Assembly: GCA_964242215.1 (NCBI GenBank)
Contig: CAXTCJ010000013.1
Coordinates: 9,084-73,083 of the forward strand
Origin: LMUY01 sp964242215
GTDB lineage: Bacteria > Pseudomonadota > Alphaproteobacteria > Acetobacterales > Acetobacteraceae
DNA: 64,000 bases
Reading direction: 5' to 3'
Shown in pieces: positions 24,346 to 33,100 of this stretch. Each line of letters begins with the position of its first letter. Within the stretch, counting starts at the first letter, position 1. The notes under the pieces were generated by a model. The model was not told where the DNA came from. It worked only from the letters and a program-made list of their open reading frames with translations, and ran no database searches. The position numbers were made by a program, and so were the translations under genes.

Positions 24346-24963
24346 CTACATAGGCCGCGTGTCGGTCCGCCTCCGCCCCACCCGCATCGGCCGCTCTGCC
24401 AACCGCTTGCGCCCGGGCTTGTCAGTCGTCGTCGTAGCCACTGGAGCCTCCTGCCTCCGAAAATTGGCGAACACGCTCGCAGCCGTGTGCTGGGGCTCTG
24501 CGACGGGCACCGTCGGTTCCTCCACCTTCCCCGGCACATGCGGCGCCTTAGGTGCTGACTGCTCCGCCGTGCGCAGGGCGGTTCCCAGGCCAAACTGCTT
24601 TGCCAGTGCCGACCGGCGGGCAGCAAAAGCAGGTGCCACCATCGGGTAATCCTTCGGCAACCCCCACTTAGCGCGGTAGGTATCCGGGGTCAGGCTGAAG
24701 CGCCTGAGATAGCGCGTGAGCACCTTCATCTTAGCGCCGTCCTCAAGGCAGACGAGACAGTCGTGCTGGATCGAGCGCTTGATCGACACCGCCGGTTCTT
24801 GCGGCTGCGCCGCAGCCACAGTGGTGTCTACCCGGGCGAGAGCGCCGTATACGTCGTTGATCAGGGTGGGCACGTCATTAAGCGGCACCTTGTTGCCGGC
24901 GACGTGTGCGGCGACGATCTGGGCGGTGAGGGTCAGTAGGTCGGGGGTGGCCGGGTCGGCCAT
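24346..24963 (-). CDS. MucR/Ros-family transcriptional regulator
   Basis: 205 residues, longer than the usual 130-160. The MucR core is at about residues 60-125: HDCLVCLEDGAKMKVLTRYL, RRFSLTPDTYRAKWGLPKDY, PMVAPAFAARRSALAKQFGL. The two finger cysteines are present, but the histidines of the Ros zinc finger are replaced (Tyr and Phe at the expected places), as in some MucR variants that fold without zinc. The N-terminal 60 residues are the usual ILxLTAQIVAAHVAGN helix region; the C-terminal 70 are a Pro/Thr/Arg tail. Confidence 0.88.
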   Translation of the reverse strand: MADPATPDLLTLTAQIVAAHVAGNKVPLNDVPTLINDVYGALARVDTTVAAAQPQEPAVSIKRSIQHDCLVCLEDGAKMKVLTRYLRRFSLTPDTYRAKWGLPKDYPMVAPAFAARRSALAKQFGLGTALRTAEQSAPKAPHVPGKVEEPTVPVAEPQHTAASVFANFRRQEAPVATTTTDKPGRKRLAERPMRVGRRRTDTRPM

Positions 24964-24991
24964 GGTGGGATCCTGTAGGTGAGCAGAAGGG

Positions 24992-25132
24992 CTATGCCTT
25001 CTTCGCAGCTTTCCGCTTCGCCTCCTTTATCCCTGCAAGGGCATCGTCCTTCAATGCAGGAGATGCCTTAAATCTCACAGTTGCCCCAGCTTTCACCGCG
25101 ACTTTCTTGAGCTGCTGCCACTTTGTGGACAC
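24992..25132 (-). CDS. Possible 46-residue basic protein upstream of mucR-like gene
   Basis: From GTG: STKWQQLKKVAVKAGATVRF, then KASPALKDDALAGIKEAKRK and a Lys/Ala end. Lys-rich, HU-tail-like composition; 28 bp upstream of the MucR gene on the same strand. No convincing ribosome site. Confidence 0.35.
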   Translation of the reverse strand: MSTKWQQLKKVAVKAGATVRFKASPALKDDALAGIKEAKRKAAKKA

Positions 25133-25361
25133 GCAGCTAAAGTGCGCGAGGACTCTGACGGCTACGACTGAGGATCGTTGGCACGGCGCTCCGCTTGCCC
25201 ATCATCCTCGGAACTTCGGTCGCGACGCCTCGCCTCGCTGCGGTGCAGCCCGTTTCCTGCCCGCAGTTCTCTCCCGGCAAACGCCGATCGGCACTGTTGA
25301 ACCTCAGGATCGAGCAGTGCGCCGGGCGGCCACTCACAAGCCGGCGTGTTACAGTGGGCTA

Positions 25362-25940
25362 ATGTCAACATCCCCACCTAGGTTCATTGCCATCGGCGCC
25401 TCAGGTGCGGAGGGGCTGGACGACATCAAAACCCTGTTGAACCTGCTGCCATCACCTGTGCACGCCGTCGTCATGGTCGTGCTGCACCGCCCCAGCGACA
25501 AAATCAGTCGCCTCCGGGAGGTGCTCGCCAAGAGCTCCGACATCAAGATCGTCTTGGCAGACGAAGCTGAGATCCTCGAGGAGGGAACCTGCTACATCGG
25601 AGAGCCTGACGGGCACCTGACTCTGATGGACACGCACTTGGCACACTTGGTTCCTGGTGCAGGCCACAAGCTGCGGGGGCGAACGATCGACGTGCTTTTC
25701 GAATCGCTGGCTGCTCACGCCGGAACACGGGCCACCTGCATCGTCCTGTCCGGCGCATTGGATGATGGATCACGTGGTCTAGCCGCCATCCACGCTGCTG
25801 GTGGTCTCACGATGGTGCTTGACCCAGGCCAAAAACCACGGGGCATGCAGCAGAACGCGATCGATTACGATGGCCCAATTAGTCTTATTGGAACTGCTGC
25901 AGAGATAGCAGCGGCAATCGGTCAGCAAAATCACAGCTAG
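25362..25940 (+). CDS. Stand-alone CheB-type methylesterase
   Basis: 192 residues, only the CheB esterase domain, no receiver domain. The catalytic triad is visible: Ser in FIAIGAS (about residue 13), His in VVLHRPS (about 47), Asp in LSGALDDGSRG (about 133). Chemoreceptor methylesterases of this kind also occur with CheR in non-chemotaxis circuits, but no CheR or receptor gene is nearby. I chose the start MSTSPPRF because the upstream frame is unlike the family. Followed by a good terminator. Confidence 0.88.
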   Translation: MSTSPPRFIAIGASGAEGLDDIKTLLNLLPSPVHAVVMVVLHRPSDKISRLREVLAKSSDIKIVLADEAEILEEGTCYIGEPDGHLTLMDTHLAHLVPGAGHKLRGRTIDVLFESLAAHAGTRATCIVLSGALDDGSRGLAAIHAAGGLTMVLDPGQKPRGMQQNAIDYDGPISLIGTAAEIAAAIGQQNHS

Positions 25941-26060
25941 GCGCTAGGGTTTTGGTCCACATTGTGCGCCGCACAAATAACTTGCCAGCTAAGTGGCAAG
26001 GTGGCTTATTTAACCCGCGGCGTTCGCGCCGCATTCTTGGACGTTTCCTCCCTAAACTTT

Positions 26061-26088
26061 GGCGGCATCGAGAGGTGCCGCCTTTTTT
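26061..26088 (+). terminator. Rho-independent terminator
   Basis: GGCGGCA/TGCCGCC stem (7 bp, 8-base loop) followed by six T; 120 bp after the CheB-like gene. Confidence 0.85.
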
Positions 26089-26197
26089 CATTTGAGGGTG
26101 GGTGAGTCAACGGCCGACTGTCGCTCATTGTGACCAGCGGGCCGCGTCACACCTTCTGCCCCATGCCCGCGGCAGCCTCATCATGCGCAGAACCTGA

Positions 26198-26458
26198 CTA
26201 TACGGGACGGGCGAAGACCAACTCGCGCAGTTTGTCTGGTGTGAACTGGAGGAGCAGCGTTACCACGAGCGTCTTGGCATCACCCGGACTTCTCCCTCGC
26301 TCAGTCATTGCGGCTACGATATCGGCCATCGTAGCGTCGGCAAGCAGGCTGTCAGGGAGGTAGTTCATGCCGGACTGTAACACACCGGAGATTTGAGAAT
26401 GTAACACATCACATTGGGACACAATTAACTGATCTACTGCCTGGTTGTCATTTTCCAT
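26198..26458 (-). CDS. Hypothetical protein, 86 residues
   Basis: Helical: VDQLIVSQCDVLHSQISGVL, LLADATMADIVAAMTERGRS, AKTLVVTLLLQFTPDKLREL. GGATGG lies upstream of the ATG. It overlaps the upstream coiled-coil gene by 11 bp. No family known. Confidence 0.6.
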   Translation of the reverse strand: MENDNQAVDQLIVSQCDVLHSQISGVLQSGMNYLPDSLLADATMADIVAAMTERGRSPGDAKTLVVTLLLQFTPDKLRELVFARPV

Positions 26459-26627
26459 CCTTGCAACCGTAACGAGAACGCGGATCGGCTAACTTCTTAT
26501 CTAGTTCGACCATTTGCTCAACCAAAGACGCTCTCTGGGCGCGAAGCAGCACTCCGCGCTCTCGGGTTTTATTGATCTCCTCAGCGATCCCGACTTTTTG
26601 TTCGGCAAGATACTTAGCAATTGACAT
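26448..26627 (-). CDS. Small coiled-coil protein, 59 residues
   Basis: MSIAKYLAEQKVGIAEEINK then VLLRAQRASLVEQMVELDKK: heptad-like charged helices over most of its length. Coupled to the gene at 26198. Function unknown. Confidence 0.55.
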   Translation of the reverse strand: MSIAKYLAEQKVGIAEEINKTRERGVLLRAQRASLVEQMVELDKKLADPRSRYGCKDGK

Positions 26628-26755
26628 AAGCAAGCATAGCACCCAGTGAGTTTCATCGCATAGCGGCGTGATCAAAAGTACATTCGAACTTGCCCATCAA
26701 TGCGGCGGTGATATCAGCCCTTGCTGGACAGCCTGCCCGGCCCATCGAAGATGCC

Positions 26756-27007
26756 ATGACCCTGACGCCCTTCGCCGACGATGCCGCCTCGGTCTCGATC
26801 GACAAGCTGACCGTTGAGAACGGGACCGACCGGGTTGCGCTCTAAGGCTCGCTGGACATCACGCGGGATCAGCAGGGGTTGGCGCATGCCCGGGCGCTGC
26901 TGGCAATTGTGCAGGCGGCGGTGCAGGCGCTAGAGGGGGAGAAGGCGCTGCCGGCCGCGATGCCTGCTCCGGCCAAGCCCAAGACGGTGGTAAACCCGTT
27001 CGAGTGA
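26756..27007 (+). pseudogene. Small phage-type protein interrupted by one in-frame TAA
   Basis: MTLTPFADDAASVSIDKLTV and ENGTDRVAL, then TAA (26843-26845), then GSLDITRDQQGLAHARALLA up to KTVVNPFE and TGA. Text on both sides of the stop is in the same frame and coherent; relatives I recall read RVALYGSLDLTRD, so the TAA replaces a tyrosine codon. Confidence 0.65.
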
Positions 27008-27030
27008 TCCGGAGCACCATGCCCACCATC

Positions 27031-27399
27031 TCAACTGGTCAATACCGCTCTTGCTAGATGGGGCTGGGTGGGATTCTGAATTTCGCCTGAGCAACCGGCG
27101 TTAAAGGGTTGGTTTGCGGCCGAGCTGCATGTCGCCGTCACCACCGGTTCGACATGGGTAGTGGCCGGAACACTCGACGCCACCCAGCGCAGCATCATCG
27201 CGCTGTGAGCGACCTGACGAGCTAACCAGGCCATCAACCAAGGAGGGTGGTGGGTAATAACTCCATCCACCTTGGGCGCCTCAAACGCTAGAGCCTCCTT
27301 TACGAGCGAAAATCGAAATGTCTGCCCACTGGGAGTGTGCATGACGGTGATTGATCCCTCATCCCGGAGGGTCACCCCAAAATCAGCATTTGTTACCAC
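27031..27399 (-). CDS. Hypothetical protein (uncertain C-terminus)
   Basis: GTG start. The first 75 residues are protein-like: MVTNADFGVTLRDEGSITVM, HTPSGQTFRFSLVKEALAFE, HHPPWLMAWLARQVAHSAMM. The rest is less convincing. No family. Confidence 0.4.
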   Translation of the reverse strand: MVTNADFGVTLRDEGSITVMHTPSGQTFRFSLVKEALAFEAPKVDGVITHHPPWLMAWLARQVAHSAMMLRWVASSVPATTHVEPVVTATCSSAANQPFNAGCSGEIQNPTQPHLARAVLTS

Positions 27400-27991
27400 A
27401 TTCTTTCACCGAACGTTTCATAACAAGTGCGAATACTCGTGTTTTTGCCAAGGTGCCCTTTGATATTTTAGCGCAAATAAAAGACTCTTGCCAAAAACCG
27501 GCTACTTCCCAAGTGCAGTTGTTACATCTGTCGTACGTGCCCGACGGCTTGATCGCTAAGGGTTACGGCCCAGCGTCAAGGTTGAACGGCCAGACCCTCT
27601 CGGGCCATCTTCACCCAGATCGTCAGCGGGCGGCTCGCGCCGACGCAGTTGATAACCGCGCCGTGACGTAAAAACGAGCCGCGAAAAAAGCACCAAGGGT
27701 GCATTGGTGCATATGGCTCAACCCAACGGCGGCACACAAGCGGCAGAAGGGCGGCGCAAAAACCAAGCGTTCCAAAAAAGCGCTGTGATTGAGCCCACCT
27801 ATCAAGATCGACTCCCGGAGATCTGTGCGGCTACCCTCCCGGCATGCCCAACCAGGTAGATGCCGTGCTCAACAAGAGTGATGACCGAGCTACCCCGGCA
27901 CAGTTCGTGGATCGTGCCGGGGTAGGACGGCGCGCATGCGTGCGTTTCTGCCGGCTTAAAAGGCAACTCACTTTGCAGCCGAGGTCACCAA
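27400..27991. other. Stretch without recognisable genes; contains an 11-bp hairpin
   Basis: A perfect 11-bp inverted repeat, CTACCCCGGCA / TGCCGGGGTAG (27890-27900, 27915-27925), has no U-run. A 48-codon frame from 27713 is open but unremarkable. Otherwise nothing supported. Confidence 0.5.
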
Positions 27992-29460
27992 ATGGTTGAC
28001 ATTCGGCACGTTGACCCCACCGAAGCTGAAAAGTTGCTTACCCTGGAGGAGGGGCACTATCAGGACGTAAAAAGCGCGGCCATCGCACCGAGCAAAAATG
28101 AGCGAAAGCGTTTCGGCGTTCTGCAATAGCTCCGGTGGAGAGTTATATATCGGAATCGGTGAACAGAGATTAGACCGTTCGACGATCCGAACGTGGCAGG
28201 CTTTCGTTAAGCCAGAAGCCGCCAACGGTCATCTGCAAGTGCTTGAAGAAATATTTCCTCTGGGCATTGGATATAACGCCGAGTTTATCAAATCGGCAAA
28301 TATACCTGGGTGCTTACTCCACCTCGTAATGCAAAAAGCGAAGCGAATAATATTTGCAACGAGTCGTGTGCCGTATGTCCGTCGCGGTGCGCAAAATTTG
28401 CCTGTGAGAGGAGACGAGGCCCTGAGGAGGCTGCGTCTCGACAAGGGAATCGAAACTTTTGAAGATGAGGCTGTCCAGATCCCGCGTGAACGACTCTTTC
28501 AATCTTCCACTCTTAGAAAATTTATTGCTGGTGTGGTTCCTCGTACCGGTCATGAAGAATGGTTGCAGAAACAGAATCTAATCGCCCATGACTACCCGTC
28601 GGTGGCGGGCGTCCTGCTCTTCGATGACGAGCCCCAAGCCTTGCTACCTAAGCGGAGCGCTACAAAGCTCTATCGCTATACATCGAATCGTGAAGAGGGC
28701 GACAGAGACACGCTGGCGTTTACGCCGATCACGATCGAAGGCTGTTTATACGATCAGATTCACGAAGCGGTTAGACAAACAAAAATACTGATTGAAGGCA
28801 TTAAGCGCCTTGGGACAAATGGACTAGAAGATGTGACTTACCCTGACGAAACTCCATGAGATTATTACTAATGCGTTGCTTCATAGGGACTATAGTATCA
28901 CCTCAGATGTCCATATCAGGATATTTGAAAACCGAATAGAAATTGAAAGTCCGGGAAGGTTATCAGGACATATCACAACAACCAATATAAGACGTGAACA
29001 GTCTGCCCGTAATCCAAAGATAGTCCGACTAATTAACAAGTTTCCTAACCCGCCAAATAAAGACGTTGGCGAGGGAATTAACACCGCTTTCGATGCGATG
29101 AAGAAGCTTCGTCTAAAAGAGCCAGTTATCGAAGAACGAGAGCACTCTGTGGTGGTTTTCATCCGGCACGAGGCCCTAGGAAGCGCCGCCGAGCTGGTAT
29201 TGGACTACCTGACGAGACATGAACAAATTACAAATGCAATCGCCCGCGATCTCACGGGGATCAGGTCAGAGAATTCCATGAAGGACGTTTTTCTCGCGCT
29301 CAAAAAGCGCGGACTATTGGAGCCGGTGAAGAACAAACGCGGTAGCGCGTCTGCTTGGAGCAGCCCCGACCTGGCAATCCACCGGTGGTCATTGAGCCAC
29401 CGGTGGACAACACCTAGTTGGCGCACCACCGGTGGCAGTATCCCACCGGTGGCACCTTAA
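27992..29460 (+). pseudogene. AlbA_2/Schlafen-type ATPase (RecG-like, COG2865) with two frameshifts
   Basis: Three frames together form one protein. Frame 1 from 27992: EKLLTLEEGHYQDVKSAAIA. Frame 2 from about 28098 to 28859: MSESVSAFCNSSGGELYIGI ... VPYVRRGAQNLPVRGDEALR. Frame 3 from about 28857: NALLHRDYSITSDVHIRIFE, NRIEIESPGRLSG, RNPKIVRLINKF. These are the N-terminal AlbA_2 domain and the C-terminal ATPase-like domain of the family. Shifts lie at the run of five A near 28090 and near 28850. Base composition is lower in GC than its surroundings, suggesting foreign origin. Confidence 0.82.
29379..29452. repeat. Four copies of the palindrome CCACCGGTGG
   Basis: Exact 10-bp copies start at 29379, 29397, 29426 and 29443 (spacings 18, 29 and 17), at the 3' end of the ATPase pseudogene. 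Each is self-complementary. In the reading frame they only encode a His/Arg/Trp/Pro/Thr tail, so they look like sites rather than protein sequence. Confidence 0.75.
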
Positions 29461-29599
29461 CCCACGACCGCCCGCACCACATCAACCGCCGCTTCGGCCG
29501 TCGAGCACGCGTTCGGCCTATTCCACATCCCACCAATCAAAGCCTGCCCGCCGCCCAGCAACCGCAAAACCACCGACCCGTCCACTTCAACGGGACACC

Positions 29600-29809
29600 T
29601 CACGCCGCCAGCGCCGCCTCCACCACCTCCGGCGCCCGCTCGATCACGCGCAAGAGCGTCTTGGCAACACTGCTGGGCTGCCGGCGCCGCTGCTCCCAGT
29701 CGCGAACCACCGTCACCGTCAGACCAAACCGGGCGGCGAAGGCTTCCTGTGTAAGATGCATGCGCGTCCGAACGGCGCGGACGTCCAATGCTTCATCGGC
29801 CATGTTCAT
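29600..29809 (-). CDS. HTH protein of the HigA/NadS type
   Basis: 69 residues: VRAVRTRMHLTQEAFAARFG, LTVTVVRDWEQRRRQPSSVA, KTLLRVIERAPEVVEAALA. This is the short Xre repressor seen as antitoxin partner or regulator (helix 3 with RDWEQ-R-P). No toxin gene adjoins it. Its start overlaps the upstream Gly-rich gene by 4 bp, which ties it to the ejection-protein operon end. Confidence 0.82.
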   Translation of the reverse strand: MNMADEALDVRAVRTRMHLTQEAFAARFGLTVTVVRDWEQRRRQPSSVAKTLLRVIERAPEVVEAALAA

Positions 29810-30174
29810 TTCTCGATTATGAAGGACACCGCGCCCAGGTGCTCGTTCACGTTGCGCTGCACCGGCATGCCTTCTTCCCGATCGGCAAACGCGCGGATAG
29901 CCGTCACCCTTACCATCTCGTTCTCAGCTTCCATGCCGAGAGTCCAAAGCATCTCGCGGTGCTGCTCCAGGCGCTCGGATTTGATGAACTCGTGGTAGCC
30001 ACGCGCCGCTTGATTGCCAGGTTCGAATGCCTCGGCCTTAGTCTTGCGAGCAGGGTCGGCACCTTTGCGCTCTCCGCCCCAGCCAGGGCCCTTGCCGGAT
30101 CCATTGCCCTTGCGGGTGCCTGACGTGGCAAATCGCTTGGGCTTGGAGATCGCGTCCACCGTTTTACCGGCCAT
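29806..30174 (-). CDS. Gly/Lys-rich phage protein (possible small-terminase-like)
   Basis: 122 residues. The N-terminus is Lys/Gly-rich (GTRKGNGSGKGPGWGGERKG), then AEAFEPGNQAARGYHEFIKS, a helical middle (RLEQHREMLWTLGMEAENEM), and an end typical of DNA-packaging accessory proteins. The same design occurs at 43060. Related proteins sit where small terminase genes are expected in some phages, but no large terminase is present. Overlaps the gp16-like gene by 11 bp. Confidence 0.6.
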   Translation of the reverse strand: MAGKTVDAISKPKRFATSGTRKGNGSGKGPGWGGERKGADPARKTKAEAFEPGNQAARGYHEFIKSERLEQHREMLWTLGMEAENEMVRVTAIRAFADREEGMPVQRNVNEHLGAVSFIIEK

Positions 30175-33100
30175 CGCGCTCCTCCCTCGTCCGCAGCATG
30201 CCATCCGCGGCGAGGTTGCCTAGCAGTCCGCGCAGCTTGATCAGCACCGCCGGACGCGCCGCAGCGGCAGGCCGCAGCAGCAGCATGCGCGCCAACTCCG
30301 GGTTGAGCACGGCCGCCGTCAGCACATCGTCCACGTTCGCCAGACCGGCCGATCGAGCCCGCGACACCATGGCCGACGTGCCCAGCGTCGCGATCTTAAG
30401 CCCGACCTTGCCCAGTCCCGAGGCAACACCAACCGCGTGGCCCAGCAGTTCGCCACCAATCTCCCCGGCCACAAGTTGCCCCAGCATGGTGGAATGCCTC
30501 GGCTCGACCGCGGGGCCCTTGCCCGCTCGACCGGCATTGGCGGTGGCCTCACGCTGAAGATCCGCAGCGACGTTACGGAGTGCTTGCACCTGGTCGGGTT
30601 CGAATATGGCCGAGAGCGCACGCATCTGCTTCGGGTCGTTCAGCAACCCGTTGAGCTTGGTGGCACTGACCTTGTGCGCATCCTCCGCCCCGGTCACCAC
30701 CTTGGACATCAGCCAATCCGCGGCGTTGCGGCGCACGCCCAGCGTGGCTTCACGATCACCGCTTGTGAACTTCATCAGCGCCGCAGCGGAGGCGCCTGGG
30801 TTGTCCGCCTTCATGAGGCTGCCGATGGCAGTCTGCGGATCGACCCGGCCACCGTTCGTGTCGAGGTAGTGCGCCGCGGCACGATCCTGCTGAGCACGCA
30901 CCAACTCCGCTCGGTCCTGCCGGGCCGCCGCGATGGTGCGGGCCGCAGTTTCTGGCGTGGCCACGCTGGCCTGATACTCCGGCGAGAGCGTGGACAGGGC
31001 TGAGTTGTGGCGAGACAGCCAGGACGCGTGCGCCACCGGGTCAAGGGGGCCGGATGAGGCAGCGTCTGTCTCCAGCGAGCCTGTGGCGGCCCGCTCAAGG
31101 TTCGGGGCACGATCAGCGCCACCGGACAGGTAGCTGCCAGCCGGAACGGCACCGCGCGTGCCTGGATACCAATGCCGAGCAGCCTCGGCAGTATCAGCGG
31201 TATGGTCTTCCAGCGGCACGGACGCAGCCCGGCGCCGTGCGTTCAGCGCATCCACCTCGGCCTGGGCACGCTGCAGGGTGCCAAACCGGGCACGCAGCTC
31301 GGGGAAGACGTCTAGGGCATCGCGGTGGGCCGTCTGCCACCCCACCAGCTTCTTCGCATCAAAGGTGCCGTCCGGCCGTTCGGCAAAGGCCTTGAGGTCG
31401 TATGCGGCGTAGTCACCGATGGCAGACAGGGCCGCATCGCGCGACCCAAGCAGGCGGATCAGCGATTGCGCGTCCTCGGCCGATCCCTTGCCCCGATGCC
31501 AGAACTGGCCGGCCGCCGCGCTGTCGGCGACACTGTATTCCGCGCCGTTCCTGCCGGGTGCTAGGACCCGACTGGGCGCGCCTTCCATACGCTGGACATG
31601 CGCCAGCTTGGCATCCATGGCCTCCCGGTGAGTGGCAGCGGTCTCCGGGTTTAGGGTTTCCGCCCCATCTTCTCCTGATCCAACGCCGCCTGCGCCTCCT
31701 CGATCTGCTTCTTGGCCTTGCGAACCAGCACCAGGTCGCCGTGCTTCATCGCCACCGTGAGCATCGCCTGCCCGCTGATCAGGACCGCGAGAGGTGAATC
31801 CACCGGCTTGTCGTGCGACTGGTCCACCATCATCCCCTACCGCTCGCAGCAGATCATCCGCCGTCGCGTTCTGCCCAAACAACCGGGCCTGTGTTGATTG
31901 CTGCTCAGCACGAGCGGCGTACGTCGTTAGATACTCCGCAAGCTTGCCGCGAGACACTCGTCCAGCCAAACCTGGCCCGTAGGCAAGTTCTAGGATGTTC
32001 TCCGCTCGCTGAAACACCCCACCACCGAACGCATCGCGCTGCCCCACGAAGTCCCGCAGCGAAACACCAGCCGCCTTGGCTTGCCGCACAGCCTGTGCTG
32101 CCTCGACCAGGTTCCGGCTGATGTCCACGCCCCGATCAATCTGCCCGGCCTCCACGCCGCTCCGCAGCTTGGCCATGGCGCCGGCCGCATCCGTCAGAGC
32201 CGCCCCGAAGGAGCGCACGCCCTCGTCCCCACTTTCGGCCAACGCCGCCACCAAGCCACCGTCGCCATAGGCCCGGTGGAGCAGCGCATTGCGCACCCGC
32301 TGAACACCCTCGAGGGATAAGGTGCCATCCTTCGTCAGGAACGCACCTTCCTCCCCCTTCTCGACCACATTGCGGGCGAAGGCGCGCACGAAATCGCGGT
32401 TACTGGCGCTGGTCACGTCGCCGGGGTGATACAGCCCCAGCACGTCGTCGGAGAGCCGCCCGGCGTCCACCGCGGCCCGTTCGCTGGCAGACATGGCCAG
32501 CCCGGACCCGGCGTTCGCCTCCTGGGTGAAGCGCACGCGATCCTCAGGCAACAGATCGGTGGTCCGCTCCCGCACAAGCACCGGCTCCCGAATCCCGCGC
32601 ACGTCATAGCCCTGCCGGGTCAGGTAATCGCGATACCCTGCAGCCGCTGGACCATTGGCGGCGTGAGCCCGGCGGATAGCCAGATACCGAGCATTGCCGG
32701 ACTCCACCACGCCATCGGGGCCAACGATCGGCGCACCCTCGCCGGCCGACGCCGATGCGCCCAACCGCTCCGGCTGCAGGTTGCCCGCAATCCGCTGCAC
32801 CTGCGCTTCGGACGCCGCCCGCGTTCGATCGCGGGGCTGCAGCTCGGCAGGATACGTCGGGTTCGGCTCCATTCCAGCCGTATGCGAGCCGTGCAGGGTG
32901 CTGGCCTCGACCACCCGGTAGCGGACGCCGATCGGGCGCCCAGAGGGCGTGTAGACGGTAGTCCCGGCCGAAGGTGCAGTATCGTTCGCCGCGTGGCCCG
33001 CAAGCCGCCCCAGCACGGACTGATCAGGTGCCAGGTGACCATTCACCACATGCGGCTGCTCGACCGCAGCGGCCCGCGCCACCGCTTCGACCGTAGACCG

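Noticed and set aside
29379..29452. Possible CRISPR array from the repeated CCACCGGTGG
   Set aside because: The units are only 10-bp palindromes with spacings of 17-29 bp and no conserved longer repeat; no cas genes in the window.
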